DNA of 64,000 nucleotides from Flaccisagitta enflata (lineage: Eukaryota; Chaetognatha; Sagittoidea; Aphragmophora), in assembly GCA_965153355.1 (NCBI GenBank), contig OZ231126.1, forward strand, positions 24,118,001-24,182,000, given 5' to 3'. The notes under the pieces were generated by a model, which worked only from the letters and a program-made list of their open reading frames with translations, did not search any database and was not told where the DNA came from. Shown piece after piece: positions 1 to 11,109 of this stretch; the stretch's first letter is position 1; each line of letters begins with the position of its first letter. Both the position numbers and the translations under genes were made by a program.

Positions 1-403
1 ACACTGAAAGGCCAAAAAAGCCAAAAAATCTGTGGAGAATACAGCACCAAAACCTACTAGTCAGACCAATGGACCAACTAAAAGACAAATCAACAGCGCG
101 ATCAATGGGCAAGGCTTTGTGTGGTGCCACTGGCGTGAGAGTAAAGAGAAAGAGAAATGGCAGCCATAGATTTTCTTGTGTTTTGGACAGTTCTTTTATT
201 CCGTGAAAACAGAACCCAAACACAAAGAAGACAAATTTCACGATTTTCTCCTTTCTTTTATTCTCACCGTTTTCCCCCTTTTCCGTACGTTTGCATCCAT
301 TTTTTCTTTCTTTTTTTCCTTTCTTTCTTTCGTTTCGATCCAGTATGTCTTTTCTACTTTTCTACCAATTCAATTATTACTCAATTTAGGAGATATAAAG
401 CTC
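1..403. other. No recognisable feature
   Basis: AT-rich sequence with T/C-rich low complexity around 240-360. The open frames here translate to Phe/Ser/Leu-rich low-complexity peptides with no recognisable domain, so I do not call them genes. Confidence 0.5.
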
Positions 404-952
404 TACTACCTTGGAAATAAATATACGGACAGCTGGAGAAAAGTTAGCCTTTTCACTCACTGAATGAAATATATGCCCAAATCATAAAATTTTTAGTCAT
501 TATATGGTATTTTGATCTATCAAGAGCTTCTGTTCTGACTTTTCATGGGATTCGTCTATGATTTATCATCTTGAATCCGTGTATCTTTTGCCTCTCAAAA
601 AGCAAAAAAAAAAAAAAATCCTCAATTTTTTTAACAATCAAAAAATTTGTCAAAAATGTGATCTATTGAGATCAAGCACAATGATTTTGCTCAATCCGTT
701 TAGATTTGAGAGCTATTTCAATGGAGGTTGTCCTTTGAAGATATGAACTGAAAACCTCTAAATTAGATTTTGGTAAAATGACAGTTTTCTTCAAAACCCT
801 CTCATTTGGAAACGGATTGAGCTACCAAGCTCTGCTTGGTCTTGAATGGAAGATTTTTTGTCATAGTCTATGGATCTGCTTTCATTGTTTTATTGGATTT
901 GAAAGTTTAGCTGCTATAATGATGGTTTGGTGTCCGTATATTTATTTCCTAA
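404..952 (+). mobile_element. MITE F2, CTACCTTGG-ended, right end damaged
   Basis: The left end reads TA then CTACCTTGGAAATAAATA and CGGACAGCTGG. The right end carries the inverted match TGTCCGTATATTTATTTCCT at 931-950 and then runs into CTAACTCTAACT instead of the expected AGATAGTA. The interior matches the element at 57457-58546 over long stretches, for example around 515-560 and 690-900, so both are copies of one family. No coding capacity is seen. The TA flank and CTAYCTAGG-like end relate it to the mariner relic at 3138-4660; this points to a Tc1/mariner-type MITE, by inference. Confidence 0.75.
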
Positions 953-1020
953 CTCTAACTCATACCTTACCCTAACCCTAACCCATACCGTACCCCTAAC
1001 ACCACCCCTAAACCCAACCC
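953..1020. repeat. Interstitial telomere-like CCCTAA repeats (degenerate)
   Basis: Short tract of CCCTAACCCTAACCC with degenerate CCCATACC, CCCCTAA and CCCAACCCTAA units, directly abutting the broken right end of MITE F2. It resembles TTAGGG-type telomeric repeat in reverse complement. It is too short to be a telomere and may be repair filler or chance low complexity. Confidence 0.5.
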
Positions 1021-1102
1021 TAATCTTGATTTGGTTATTTCAATTGTCATGATTGTCTTTTGAACTTGCGGCATGTTTTTTTTTCTTCCTATCATTTCGT
1101 TG

Positions 1103-1304
1103 AACAAGGCCGGATACACGGCTACCCCAGTCGCGTGTGGCTTAGCAGGAGCAGTGCTGGAGGTCATTAGGGCATTTGGGCAGGAGCAGTAAGCTCGAAA
1201 AGCTCAAAAACGCCGAAAAAGTGAAAAGGGGACCAACCGACCAGCCTACCGACCGACCGACCGACATAGTGGGGTGTAGAGTCGCTTAGCACGCGACTAA
1301 AAAA
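1103..1304 (+). mobile_element. Family C hairpin-ended element, copy C1 (full length)
   Basis: Reference copy of the most abundant interspersed family in the window. The start is AACAAGGCCGGATACACGGC, followed by TACCCCAGTCGCGTGTGG, GGGCAGGAGCAGT, a Ser/Lys-free non-coding middle, a GACC-type microsatellite (ACCGACCGACCGACCGAC near 1248-1264), and the terminal hairpin GTCGCTTAGCACGCGAC followed by TAAAAAA. About 200 bp, no open reading frame, no transposase. The single hairpin near one end, the microsatellite, and insertion into A/T runs resemble non-autonomous Helitron/Helentron elements; a SINE seems less likely because no A/B box is visible. Confidence 0.85.
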
Positions 1305-2252
1305 AGATTCTTCCTTCATATCAAATTCCCATCCAAATAACCGTCAATCGTTTTTTCCAAGTTCATTTTTTATTCAATTTTGAGCCCAAAGTGAAAAATT
1401 ATAAGTTCCAAAGACGACTTTTTGTTCGTGACAGTCTTTTGACAGTGGGTATAAATCTCGAGGACTCTTCTTGCTAGTTTTAACGAAAATAAATGGCTTC
1501 TTCTTGAGAATTTGATATCTCGAGATTCGAGAGGTCGATCTCAGTTTTTCTGATCTTGATGCTATCGCTCTGTTTTTTTTTTACTGAATCGTTCAAACAA
1601 GACTGGCTGCTGGGATCTTTCTTTCTTTCATCTCTTGTTTCTCATGTCTTAATCGTCCTTGCTAAATGTTTACCTCAAATATGACCCGGATGTAAGTGAA
1701 AGAATTTGTAAAAGATTTAATGCTTAACTCATCCGGCAAACAAACTACCTCTTATTTATCTACTTCCAAGTATCGATTTGAAATGTTAGCCGTTTGTACG
1801 CTTGTCTGATCTAACTTCCAGTCTCTCTGTCTGTCTGTCTTTCTGTTTTTCTGTCTGTCTGTCTGTATCTCAGTCCGTCGGTCTTTCAATTTGTGGGTCA
1901 AACGCTTGTCTGTCTCTCTTTCTCTCTGTCCCTCTTCCTCTCTATCTGTGTGTCAGACGCTTGTCCGTCTGTAAAACTGTATGTTCTTCTGTCCGTCAAT
2001 CTTTCCATCCTATTGACTCTCTTTTCCGAATTCTCTGAGAGAGGCTCTTTCCGCTATTCATTTCTTTCTCAACTATTTCCTTTGTTTTCCTTTATTCTCT
2101 ACCACGGTTCAAAATCTCCATTAAATAGCACAAAGTGCCAAAACAACTACAATCATCTGATAAAACATAGCGCAAATATTTCTCATTTTTTTTCAGTTGT
2201 CCCTTTTGTGTTCCTAGCTTAGAAACGATTTGTTGATCTTTTTACAAAGGGC

Positions 2253-2256
<4 letters not shown>
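1305..2256. other. No gene; CT/GTCT-rich low complexity
   Basis: AT-rich unique-looking sequence, then TCTG/TCTC-rich simple sequence around 1820-2000. Nothing recognisable as a gene or element. Confidence 0.5.

Positions 2257-2306
<50 letters not shown>
2257..2306. repeat. (GA)n microsatellite
   Basis: Uninterrupted GA dinucleotide run of about 25 units. Confidence 0.97.
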
Positions 2307-2309
<3 letters not shown>

Positions 2310-2748
2310 GTTAGATGAAAAGAAAGAATGAAGGCCTATACCTCAATCTTGGTCTGACGTTGATTGTGACTTTTATGATTCGCGAGTTAATTTTATCGCC
2401 CGTTTGGACGTTTTTCTGACAAGACCCTCAGCAAGGATGAGTAGAATCATAAACTCATTCCCTCATTTTTTCTCCTCTTTAAAGACTATATCTCTTTCCC
2501 CTTTCCCTCACCCCCTCGATACCCCGCAACAAGTCATTATTTGAACCACAATCAAGGTCGCTCACAAACCACAAATTTGATCACTGAAAAAAAGAAAAAA
2601 AAAGTCGAGGGCAAAAATGACTTTTACAAGGCATGAAAAAATACACGAAAAAAACAAAAAACAACAAACTCGTGTTTGTTAGGATCAATCCTTTCTTCCT
2701 CTTTATTACCACCCCCTTTCATTGTTCTATTTCCCGCCTACATTGATA

Positions 2749-2850
<102 letters not shown>

Positions 2851-2980
2851 CTAAAGTGGATTTTTTACTGCATATTTCTAGAAGGTTTGTAGTCATGGTA
2901 CCCACCATTTTCCTCATTCCTATCATCACAATCATTACCGTTTCCTCCATCATCACCCCTACTCCCTTGTCCTCTTTGCC

Positions 2981-3068
2981 TTTTTAAGTGCGTCCTCGCA
3001 CATCTATAAGAGGTCATGTCCGTCATTTGGTTGATTGGTCGGTCGGTTGGTTGGTCGGTCGGTCACAC
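2981..3068 (-). mobile_element. Family C element, truncated copy C0
   Basis: Starts with TTTTTAAGTGCGTCCTCGCAC, the terminal hairpin in variant form (stem GTGCG/CGCAC), followed by GGTCGGTCGGTTGGTTGG microsatellite. The AAGGCCGGATA end is missing. Its stem differs from the usual GTCGCG/CGCGAC but still pairs. Confidence 0.7.
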
Positions 3069-3370
3069 AATCGTTTTATATGTGCAAGACGGCTGATTCT
3101 GACGTATTTCTTTATTCCTATCACCTTTCATACCTTACTACCTAGGCCATAAGTATTGCAATAGCTTTAGACTGAGATAAGTCGGCTTTGAGAAAGAATT
3201 TTGACCTTTTCTTAGTGAGATTCTTAATCTACATTGAATTTTTTTCAAATCTAGCTCAATCTCAGAATTCTCGGTCAATTTGCTTAAAAATGGCGCAAGA
3301 AAATGTAAAAATGTTGCTTTTTGAAAATCATGAAAAAATCATGTTGGTCTCTATCACTTCCCAGATAGAT

Positions 3371-3556
3371 AATGGCAACAATAGGTCCCAGAGGTGGCCT
3401 GGCAACTTGCCTGCCCTCAATCCAATTGAAAACCTTCTCAGTCAGATGAGGAACCTGCAGCAAAAAGTGCGTGTGACATCAATAGCGAGGTTGAAAAAAA
3501 CTGCACAGAAGGTTTGCAGACAAGTCACACCAGATTACCTAAAAATGCTATACTAA
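3371..3556 (+). pseudogene. Tc1/mariner transposase C-terminal fragment
   Basis: The frame open from 3188 to the stop at 3556 ends with NRSQRWPGNLPALNPIENLL and about 40 further residues. This is the Tc1/mariner pattern WPxxSPDLNPIENLW, which carries the third catalytic acidic residue (the E of PIEN) of the DDE/D domain. Here the D of DLNP is Ala and the W after NL is missing. Upstream residues of the frame (3188-3370) show no DNA-binding helix-turn-helix or first two catalytic aspartates, so only the tail of the roughly 340-residue enzyme remains. It lies within inverted repeats with TA flanks and is non-functional. Confidence 0.85.
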
Positions 3557-3588
3557 TCGATACTAAGGCAGATGGAAGCTGTCATTTA

Positions 3589-4545
3589 ACTATGACAAAA
3601 TAAAAAAAGACAGTAATTTTCAAAATGCTATTGTGAACTCATTTTTGGAGCAGCTTTATAGTTTTCTAGACTATGATAGTTTGTCAAATTTGGTACCTAG
3701 CAAAAAAATCAGATCTTGAAAAAGTTGATTTTTGCGCCCATACCATTGATTTTTGCAAAATTTGTCTATTGAACAATCACCGAGTTGGTTTCAGTTTCAA
3801 TTTAGATCTAACTTTGAAAATTAATTGTGAGCTCAATTTTTGGAGCAAGATCAAAATTTTTTAGATGATAATAGCATGTCAAATTTCTGACACAGTGAAA
3901 AAATCAGAACTCAAAAAGGTTTATTTTTGTAGTTGCAACATCAATTTTTGTAAAATTAGTTAAAGTGGGATGGTCAAAATAAAAGAACATTTATCTAGAA
4001 ATGATTTCAAATGTTCATCTTTTTTAGTAGCTTTACTTTTTTTTTAGACGGTGATAGAATGACAAGTTTCTGACACAGCAAAAAAATCAAAACTGAAAAA
4101 AATGTATTTTTGCACCAGTATCATTAATTTTTGTAAATAGACTCCTGAAAACAAATCTAGAATCAATATCCAGTTTGGACAGATTTTACAAAAATTGATG
4201 TAGAAGGGACAAAAATACACTTTTTTGAATTCTGATTTTTTTACTGTGTCAGAAATTTGACCTGCTATCACCATCTCAGAAATATTGGTCTCACTCTAAA
4301 AGTTGAGCTCAGAGTAAATTTTCAAAGTTGGATCTAAACTGAAACTTTTTCGGCGATGGTTCAATCGACAAATTTTGCAAAACTCAATGCTATGGGCATG
4401 AAAATCAACTTTTTCAAGATCTGATTTTTTTACCAGGTAGCAAATTTGACAAACTATTTTAGTCTGAAAAATTATGAACCTGCTCCAAAAAATGAGCTCA
4501 CAATATTATTTTGAAAATTACTGTCTTTTTTTATTTTGCCATAGT
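3589..4545. mobile_element. Palindromic MITE G nested in the mariner relic
   Basis: A near-complete inverted repeat. The left arm starts at 3589 with ACTATGACAAAATAAAAAAA and GACAGTAATTTTCAAAAT. The right arm ends at 4545 with the inverse (ATTTTGAAAATTACTGTC, then TTTTTTTATTTTGCCATAGT). TA flanks sit at 3587-3588 and 4546-4547. Each arm is about 450 bp with the centre near 4080. Pairs include GAGCAGC/GCTCC, CAGATCTTGAAAAAGTTGAT and CAAATTTGTCTATTGAAC. No coding sequence. It lies just downstream of the transposase stop codon. Confidence 0.8.
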
Positions 4546-4673
4546 TAGGCCCAGGGTGGACACATGAAACACATATTTGCCTGAATTAACTCATCTTGCT
4601 TTGTATTGGTGATTAAATGAACTAATACCCTAAGTGTTGCAATACTTTTGTCCTAGGTAGTACAACATTCATT

Positions 4674-4760
4674 TTCATTCATTCATTCATTCATTCATTC
4701 ATTCATTCATTCATTCATTCATTCATTCATTCATTCATTCATTCATTCATTCATTCATTT
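4674..4760. repeat. (CATT)n microsatellite
   Basis: ATTC/CATT tetranucleotide run of about 21 units, 12 bp outside the right end of mariner relic F1. Confidence 0.95.
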
Positions 4761-4984
4761 TTTCAAAAACGTTCATTGACAAATTATTAATCAAGCGAGG
4801 CGCACTTATTGGCCTTAACTTGGACTTTTTAAATTCTCTCCTTCAGCCTCTCCCTCTCACCGTTTCCCTAGCCCATTCCTCCTAGCTTCTTTCTCATTCA
4901 CACTCCTTCTCATTCTCATTTCTCTCCCTCTTTCCTCTCCCTCTTCCTCTTTCCTCTCCCTCTTCCTACTCCTCCTCCTCCTCC

Positions 4985-5240
4985 TCTTCGATTGTAGCCA
5001 ATGTAATTCGTCTTCGGAATCTCATATCGAGAACTCGGCCCTCGGCTCCTTTGGCGGCCGCTGCCTTTGGGCCTTTGAACCTTTTCGAGGCAAACGGCTG
5101 AGGCTGCTGCAGCTGTCGGCCTCGCTGCTGCTGCTGCTGTCGCTACTTTTACAGCCGCACCGACACACTGAGGCTGTGCAAGGGCGGCTGGAGCTGACGT
5201 TGAATTATCTGCTGAGACGCACGGAGGCTGATCAAACGAA
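4985..5240. other. GC-rich unique segment, unassigned
   Basis: Clearly richer in G+C and CpG than its surroundings (for example CTTTGGCGGCCGCTGCC at about 5055 and a GCTGCTGCTGCTG stretch near 5130). It lacks the repeat families seen elsewhere. It could be an untranslated exon or promoter-proximal sequence of a gene. No open frame or convincing splice signals decide this. Confidence 0.3.
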
Positions 5241-5472
5241 TTTTAAAGGGAAGCTTTTTTTTTGCCAGAGCCAACCGAAATACAGAGAATGAGAAGAAAT
5301 GAGGGAAGGAGAGAGATATTCAAACAGAGAGGAAAAGAGAGAAAGAGAGAAAAACAAAAAGAGAGAGAAAACATAGACGGATAAACGGAGGGAAAGACAT
5401 AAGTACAGACAGAGAGATAAACAGACAGTCAAAGAAATTGTCAAGGATAGGAGACAAGCGAGACACACAGGC

Positions 5473-5474
5473 AC

Positions 5475-5523
<49 letters not shown>

Positions 5524-5524
5524 A
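5473..5524. repeat. (GAAA)n microsatellite
   Basis: GAAA tetranucleotide run inside a longer GA-rich purine tract (5270-5570). Confidence 0.95.
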
Positions 5525-5574
5525 AAAAGAAAGTGAGAAAGAAAAGAAGAAAAAAAGAAAAAAGCAAGATATAG

Positions 5575-6210
5575 TACTTTGTCTCTACACACTAAGACTT
5601 CCAGATCATCAAACATTGAGCAACGTCTATTATCATCAGAAAACGAGTCATTATCGAAAACTAAACTCAATTATTAAACTCAATTATTGAGTGTCTTCGT
5701 GTGTGCCTTCGTGGTCGTCCTATAATTTAACAAGTCGTCCTATAATTTAACAAGTTTTAATTTGACAACGATGCTGGCTCCAAGGAGCCAAATAAAACTT
5801 CTGATTAGATTCTAATGTCTGATAGATTTAGACCAAATGAAATATGTTCAAACATACGTAAATGCATCTTGATAACATGACATTCGATACTACTTATTTA
5901 CATAGACGGCAAATTAAGATGGCTGTGTTCGTGTTTCAAAACATGTTGTAAGAAGTGCAGATCGTATCAAATTCCTCATCTTGGAAATTGTCCGAATTAA
6001 ATTTGAAATCCTAGAAAAAAGTTTACATCAGATAATGGACAAACTTTGTTGGAAATGAGGTTCTCAGTTCGGACTTGTTTAAATTGTTTCTCTTGTTGGA
6101 GGGGGGGGGGGGCAACGGAGTATGAGTATCTATGACCGGGATTTGTGTTACCAAACATGATATGCTACATCCGCGACTCTGTTTTACCCTTTATATGCTT
6201 CATCTCCTCG
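5575..6210. other. No recognisable feature
   Basis: AT-rich sequence. A 24-bp direct duplication (GTCGTCCTATAATTTAACAA, twice near 5713-5755) and a poly-G run at 6102-6112 are the only features noted. Confidence 0.5.
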
Positions 6211-6218
6211 ATCAATGT

Positions 6219-6402
6219 CTCTCTTTTCTTTCTTTTCTTTCTTTTCTTTCTTTTCTTTCTTTTCTTTCTTTTCTTTCTTTTCTTTCTTTTCTTTCATTTC
6301 TTTCTTTTCTTTCATTTCTTTCTTTTCTTTCTTTTCTTTCTTTTCTTTCTTTTCTTTCTTTTCTTTCTTTTCTTTCTTTTCTTTCTTTTCTTTCTTTTCT
6401 TT
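6219..6402. repeat. 9-bp (TTTTCTTTC)n tandem repeat
   Basis: About 20 copies of a 9-bp pyrimidine unit with two CATTTC variants near 6294 and 6312. The period is a multiple of three, so several frames stay open (Phe-Leu-Ser repeats). These are artefacts. Confidence 0.95.
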
Positions 6403-6544
6403 TTTCTTCTTTCGCAAAACCCTAGTGTGACTTCCGGCAAAACTTAGTTATGTGCGTGTTTGTGACAGCGACAACAAATGTTGATTTATATGGTATTACC
6501 CCTTCTCACCTCCATTTTCCATTCTCTGTCTATGCCCTTTGCTG

Positions 6545-6953
<409 letters not shown>

Positions 6954-6954
6954 C

Positions 6955-7705
6955 GGCGGTGATGTCACTCGCCATATCACGTGATTGTGCTTGGGTCAGC
7001 CCCACTTCTTTCCATTTTCCACCATACTCCTCCTTCATTTCCTCCTCTCCCTTTTTCCCCTCCTCCCAAATTTACCCCCTGGCCTGCGAGTGCCCCCCCC
7101 CCCTCATGTCTCACATGCTGCCTTAGGTCATGAGCGGTTTTCTTTTCATGTCTGAAGTCAGTCAGCGTTGGTGAGAAGGAATGATAAACAGGAGGGAATT
7201 TCAGAGCGATTGCAAAGGCTGAGAGCGGGCGGAGATTGATCCTTGTTTGAGAGCATACTAAGAGAAGTTTGAGAGCATACTAGTGTTAACATGAGAGCAG
7301 ATAGGAGATATAATGAAAGCATTTAGGAAGCTGGTAAAGAACAGACGGAGAGGAGGTTGAAAGCTAGCTAAAACCTTTAAGCTGGTCAACTGTTAAAAGC
7401 AGGCTGATACAGCTAATTTCGCGGATAGATAATGTAGAGAATAGGCTAAACGCATGTTGCGACACTGCAAGATAATGTTCTGAATAGGCTAAATGCAAGT
7501 TGAGACCAGATTGAGAGCAAACTGAGAGCAGACTGAGAGCAAACCAAACAAGGTCTGAGATTGGACCAAGAGTGGTCTGAGGGTTACTCTCTACGTCCCG
7601 AGAGCGTCTGTCCCTACAATTCCATATGCGCTCTAAGTCAAGTCCGAGAAGACATGATATACGCGCGCAAATAAAGCGTAAATGCCGAACCCATAATCTA
7701 TGATG
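6955..7705. other. No gene; degenerate GAGAGCA-type short repeats
   Basis: Loosely repeated motifs such as GAGAGCATACTA and CTGAGAGCAGA around 7210-7540 suggest an old minisatellite. A run of C at 7095-7104 followed by CTCATG resembles the left part of element D1 at 30451. No coding sequence is supported. Confidence 0.4.
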
Positions 7706-7708
<3 letters not shown>

Positions 7709-7798
<90 letters not shown>

Positions 7799-7839
7799 GG
7801 ATGAGGGACTGGCCAATGCTTTGCGTGTGTAAATGAGGA

Positions 7840-7923
<84 letters not shown>
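7709..7923. repeat. Two (GA)n microsatellites separated by a 45-bp spacer
   Basis: GA runs at 7709-7796 and 7842-7923 flank a unique spacer. Confidence 0.95.
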
Positions 7924-7926
<3 letters not shown>

Positions 7927-8750
7927 TTGTCAACAGAATGATACATAGATAGAGCGACTGACTGACAAACAGTTACAGATATCTGTTGAATATATTTACC
8001 ATGCATCTGAGTAGAAATTTTATTCAGGTTGATTACTTTTGTCTTAAAACATCCGAACAGTCAATAAATTGGAGACTAATATTTCTTAGTTGACTACCCA
8101 ACCAGCGACGATTGTAACATTTCCTGTGGCAGGAATAGATTTTTCGTAAAAACTAAGAATCATGAAAAGAAAGAACAAATTCTGATTTCAATAGTAGTAC
8201 ATTTGTCAGGTCACTGATACCAATACTCTGCTTGGCTCTGGCCAGGTCGACATCGCAGCTGACGTATAATTCACACATTGAGCGTAGCACAAATGAGCAA
8301 GATTCCAACATGACTAAACAAAACCAGAGGTAAATGATTTTGCTGTAACGAAAGAGTGTGGTTGAAGATTATGTTCAAGCAGCGCGCTTCTTACGTCCCT
8401 TCATATACAACTTCCCAAACTCGAGAATATTCCAAGCCCAAACCCAAGCAAAGGCAAGCCGACGACTTCTCTTAACTTATTCCGAGTTCCAAGCAAAAAG
8501 AAAGGAAAGGAAAAAAAAAAGAAAAGTGGAGCGAAAACATTTAAAGGACAAAAGAAGTTTTGTCAGAAATTTGTTAGCGGGATGAAAAGGTCCTTTACCG
8601 ACGGCCAGACGCACAGTAAGAAAAGAAGAGCCAGAATGAGAGATGAGGGGAAGGAGAAAAGAAAGGAACAGAAGAGAAGAAAGGAAGGAAGGAGTGATGG
8701 AAAAGACGGGAAGAAAGAAAGGAGAAAAAGAAAAGACAAAGAAGAAACAG
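7924..8750. other. No recognisable gene
   Basis: AT-rich sequence followed by an A/G-rich stretch (8500-8740). Open frames there are Lys/Arg-rich and low complexity. Confidence 0.5.
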
Positions 8751-9483
8751 GTCGCCCAAGGGCAATATGTGGTCAGCGATACCCGTTGCCCTGCTTTGAG
8801 TGATTGTGAATTTGAGTGAGGGGAAGCAGGGCAGCGGCCCCGAAGGGGACGAAGTCCTGTAGAACACAGGGGACTTTCGTTCGTCCTACCTGAAGAAGTG
8901 GATGAGATGCTATAGAGGGCTGACTGAAGGCATTCAAGAGCCTAACTGAGGTCTAAGAAGGCTGATATAAGGCCTGAGAATGCCAATTGGAAGCTTGAGA
9001 GGGCTGACTTGAGGCTTGAGAGAGCTGGATTAAGGCTTGAAAGGCCAGAGGACTGATTTAAAGCCTGGGAGCAATAAATTGAGGTTTAGATGGCTGATTT
9101 GAGGCCTGAGAGGCCTAATTTGAGGCATGAGAGTCCAGGTTTGAGGCCTGAGAATTTGGATTTGAGGCCTGTGAAGCCAGATTTGAGGCCTGAGAGGCCA
9201 GATTTGAGGCCTGAGAGGCCAGATTTGAGGCCTGAGAGGCCTGAGAAGCTAGATTTGAGGCCTGAGAGGCCAGATTTGAGGCCTGAGAGGCCAGATTTGA
9301 GGCCTGGGAGGCTGGATTTGAGACCTGAGAGGCTGGATTTGAGGCCTGAGAGGCCGGATTTGAGGCCTGAGGGGTCTGATGAAGGGGGGGACTAATGAAC
9401 AAACGGACGGACGGACAGACGGACGGACGAACGAAAGTCCCCCTGTGTTCTACAGGACTTCGTCCCCTTCGGGGCCGCTGCCC
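8751..9483 (+). mobile_element. Family A element A1: inverted ends around a 21-bp minisatellite
   Basis: The left end is GTCGCCCAAGGGCAATATGT followed by an internal pair GCCCTGCTT/AAGCAGGGC. Then comes an inner terminal block at 8828-8886 containing CGGCCCCGAAGGGGACGAAG and CCTGTAGAACACAGG. The body is a minisatellite of about 21 bp, unit GATTTGAGGCCTGAGAGGCC (8905-9385). A GGAC/GAAC microsatellite follows (9402-9432), then the inverted copy of the inner block (9421-9483), ending GCCGCTGCCC and oligo-A. The minisatellite reads as LRPERPD heptapeptides only because 21 is a multiple of three. No transposase. The layout resembles foldback or Helentron-associated non-autonomous elements. Confidence 0.85.
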
Positions 9484-9505
9484 AAAAAAGAAAGAAACTA
9501 AACCA

Positions 9506-10085
9506 GTCGCCTAAGCAATAAGTGTTCAGCGTTACCCGTTGCCCTTTCATGATTGTAGATTTGAGTGAGAGGAAGCAGGGCAGCGGCACCAAAAAGGACA
9601 AAGTCCAGGAGGACTCCATCAATCCATCTGGTTTGAGGTCTGAGAGGGAAGATTTGAGGCCTTAGAGCAGATTTGAGGTCTAAGGGCTGAATTGATGGCA
9701 GAGAAGCTAGATTTGAGGCCTGAGAGGGCAGATTTGTAGCCTGAAAGGGCTTATTAGGGGTTTGGGTCTAAGAAGACAGATTCAAGGTTTGAAAGACAGA
9801 TTACAGGCCTGAGAGGGCAGATCTAAGGCCTGAGAGGTCAGATTTCAGCCCGGAGAGGGCAAATTTGAGGTCCGAGAGGGCTGATACCAGGCATGGGAGT
9901 GCAGAGTTTGTGTCTGGGAGGCCAGAAATTGTGCCTGAGAGGGCAGAATTTAGGCCAGAGATGGAAGATTTCAGATCTGAGAGGACTGATAGAGGGGACA
10001 AACAAACAAACAAACAAACGGACACACGAAAAAAGTCCCCTCTGTGTTCCACAGGACTTTACCCCTTTGGGGCCACTGCCCCCCC
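9506..10085 (+). mobile_element. Family A element A2 (diverged)
   Basis: Second A copy 22 bp after A1. It begins with GTCGCCTAAGCAATAAGTG (compare GTCGCCCAAGGGCAATATG in A1). A decayed left block is at 9575-9610. Diverged 21-bp minisatellite units (GAGGGCAGATTTGAGGCC type) run to 9990, followed by a CAAACAAACAAACGGAC microsatellite and the right block with CCACAGGACTTTACCCC and GGGGCCACTGCCC. It is clearly older than A1, A3 and A4. Confidence 0.8.
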
Positions 10086-10092
10086 CCCAAAA

Positions 10093-10094
10093 AA

Positions 10095-10170
<76 letters not shown>

Positions 10171-10172
10171 AA
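10093..10172. repeat. (GAAA)n microsatellite
   Basis: GAAA run directly following the oligo-A of element A2, as if grown from the element tail. Confidence 0.95.
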
Positions 10173-10205
10173 AAGAAAGAAAGAAAAAAAATCTGAACAG
10201 TATCT

Positions 10206-10500
10206 GGGTCCGCGACGGAAGGGGGTTAAAGATCACCAATTCCGTAAGATCGCTATGACCGAAAGATCGCTAACCCTGTAAGTTTGCTAAAACTATAAGT
10301 ATGTACATTTAGAGCCACCATACAAAGTTTCATGCAAATCCGTTGAAAAATGACAAAGTTATGCACATTTTTCACTTTTAGGCTAGTAGGGTGGTTGGGT
10401 GGTAGGCTGGTTTAGATAAATAGTGTGCGTTTGTTGAGTTCTTCCATTTAGAGACTCCATACCAAGTTTCAACCAATTTGGTTGAAAAACAGGCGGTGCC
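10206..10500 (+). repeat. Family L repeat, two monomers
   Basis: Contains CATTTAGAG.CCATAC, GTTTCA.CCAA, TTGAAAAATGACAAAGTTAT and TTTTCACTTTTAGGC, then the GGTTGGGTGGTAGGCTGG motif. The same order occurs in the tandem array at 18440-19400. At 10208-10220 it starts with GTCCGCGACGGAA, one arm of the hairpin that closes the other L array at 19472-19502. This suggests matched subterminal and terminal sequences of one element family. Confidence 0.7.
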
Positions 10501-10504
10501 GGCA

Positions 10505-11027
10505 ACATACGCCGATTGCCGAAAGAATTGAAATTCTTTCTTTTTCTAGTCAATGCATGTCTAACTAAGATGAATCTACTGTTGAAACAATTCTTTCGGC
10601 TATAGAAGCATTTTTAAAAATTGATCAAAGTCGGCTACTCCATTTTCTCCTCTTATTTGAACAATTGCGCCCAAAATAGAGCTCGCACCAAGCTTGGGGC
10701 TAGGTTCTGCGCCGATCAAAGAGTGCCCTTTGTACAATAGAAATATGAGTATTTGTTCACTAGATGAACTACGAGTCAAGGCAGTGCAAAAAGTAGTACT
10801 TCAGTAGAAGCTGAAAACTGGAGCCGCAAAGTGACATTAAACATACGAAATAATCTCTTGAAGAAGTGGAGGAAGAAACGAGGTTTACATTTGATGTCTT
10901 CTCCTTTACAACAAAGGCTTCGATTCAGTAACTTTTTGATCTCTCTTTTTTGATTTTTTTTTTTAATCACTTTTCTTTTATTTGAAATGGGAAAGATCCA
11001 AGAACCAAAGTAAGTCACATCTATGCT
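10505..11027. other. No recognisable feature
   Basis: AT-rich sequence with no repeat family or coding signal that I recognise. Confidence 0.5.
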
Positions 11028-11109
11028 AATAAAGGGGAATACTCTGCCACCCCAATCGCGTTCAGGGCCATTTGGTGAGGAGCAGTGAGACCGTAGCACG
11101 CGACTAAAA
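11028..11109 (+). mobile_element. Family C element C2 (internally deleted)
   Basis: Short copy: a CCACCCCAATCGCG motif, GAGGAGCAGTGAG and the final GTAGCACGCGACTAAAAA, about 80 bp. It lacks the GACC microsatellite and abuts the left arm of palindrome E. Confidence 0.65.

Larger units (their letters stand above)
3138..4660 (+). mobile_element. Tc1/mariner transposon relic F1 with TA target duplication
   Basis: Terminal inverted repeats: left CTACCTAGGCCATAAGTATT at 3138, right the inverse of CTACCTAGGACAAAAGTATT ending at 4660. Both are flanked by TA (3136-3137 and 4661-4662), the target site of Tc1/mariner transposons. The left third contains a decayed transposase C-terminus (3371-3556). The middle is occupied by a separate palindromic element (3589-4545) with its own TA flanks, so this copy was dead or died by that insertion. 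The element is about 1.5 kb including the insertion, about 560 bp without it. Confidence 0.85.

Noticed and set aside
157-463. Overlapping open frames at the window start as a gene
   Set aside because: Phe/Ser/Leu-rich translations of T/C-rich sequence, two frames open simultaneously, no motif.
953-1020. True chromosome end
   Set aside because: Only a few degenerate CCCTAA units with unique sequence on both sides.
9090-9395. Open frame with LRPERPD heptad repeats as a repeat protein
   Set aside because: Generated by a 21-bp minisatellite inside a mobile element. The other strand and sister copies are equally open, and there is no start context or conserved ends.
8751-9483. CRISPR-like array of regularly spaced repeats
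   Set aside because: The units are contiguous 21-bp tandem repeats without unique spacers, in an animal genome.
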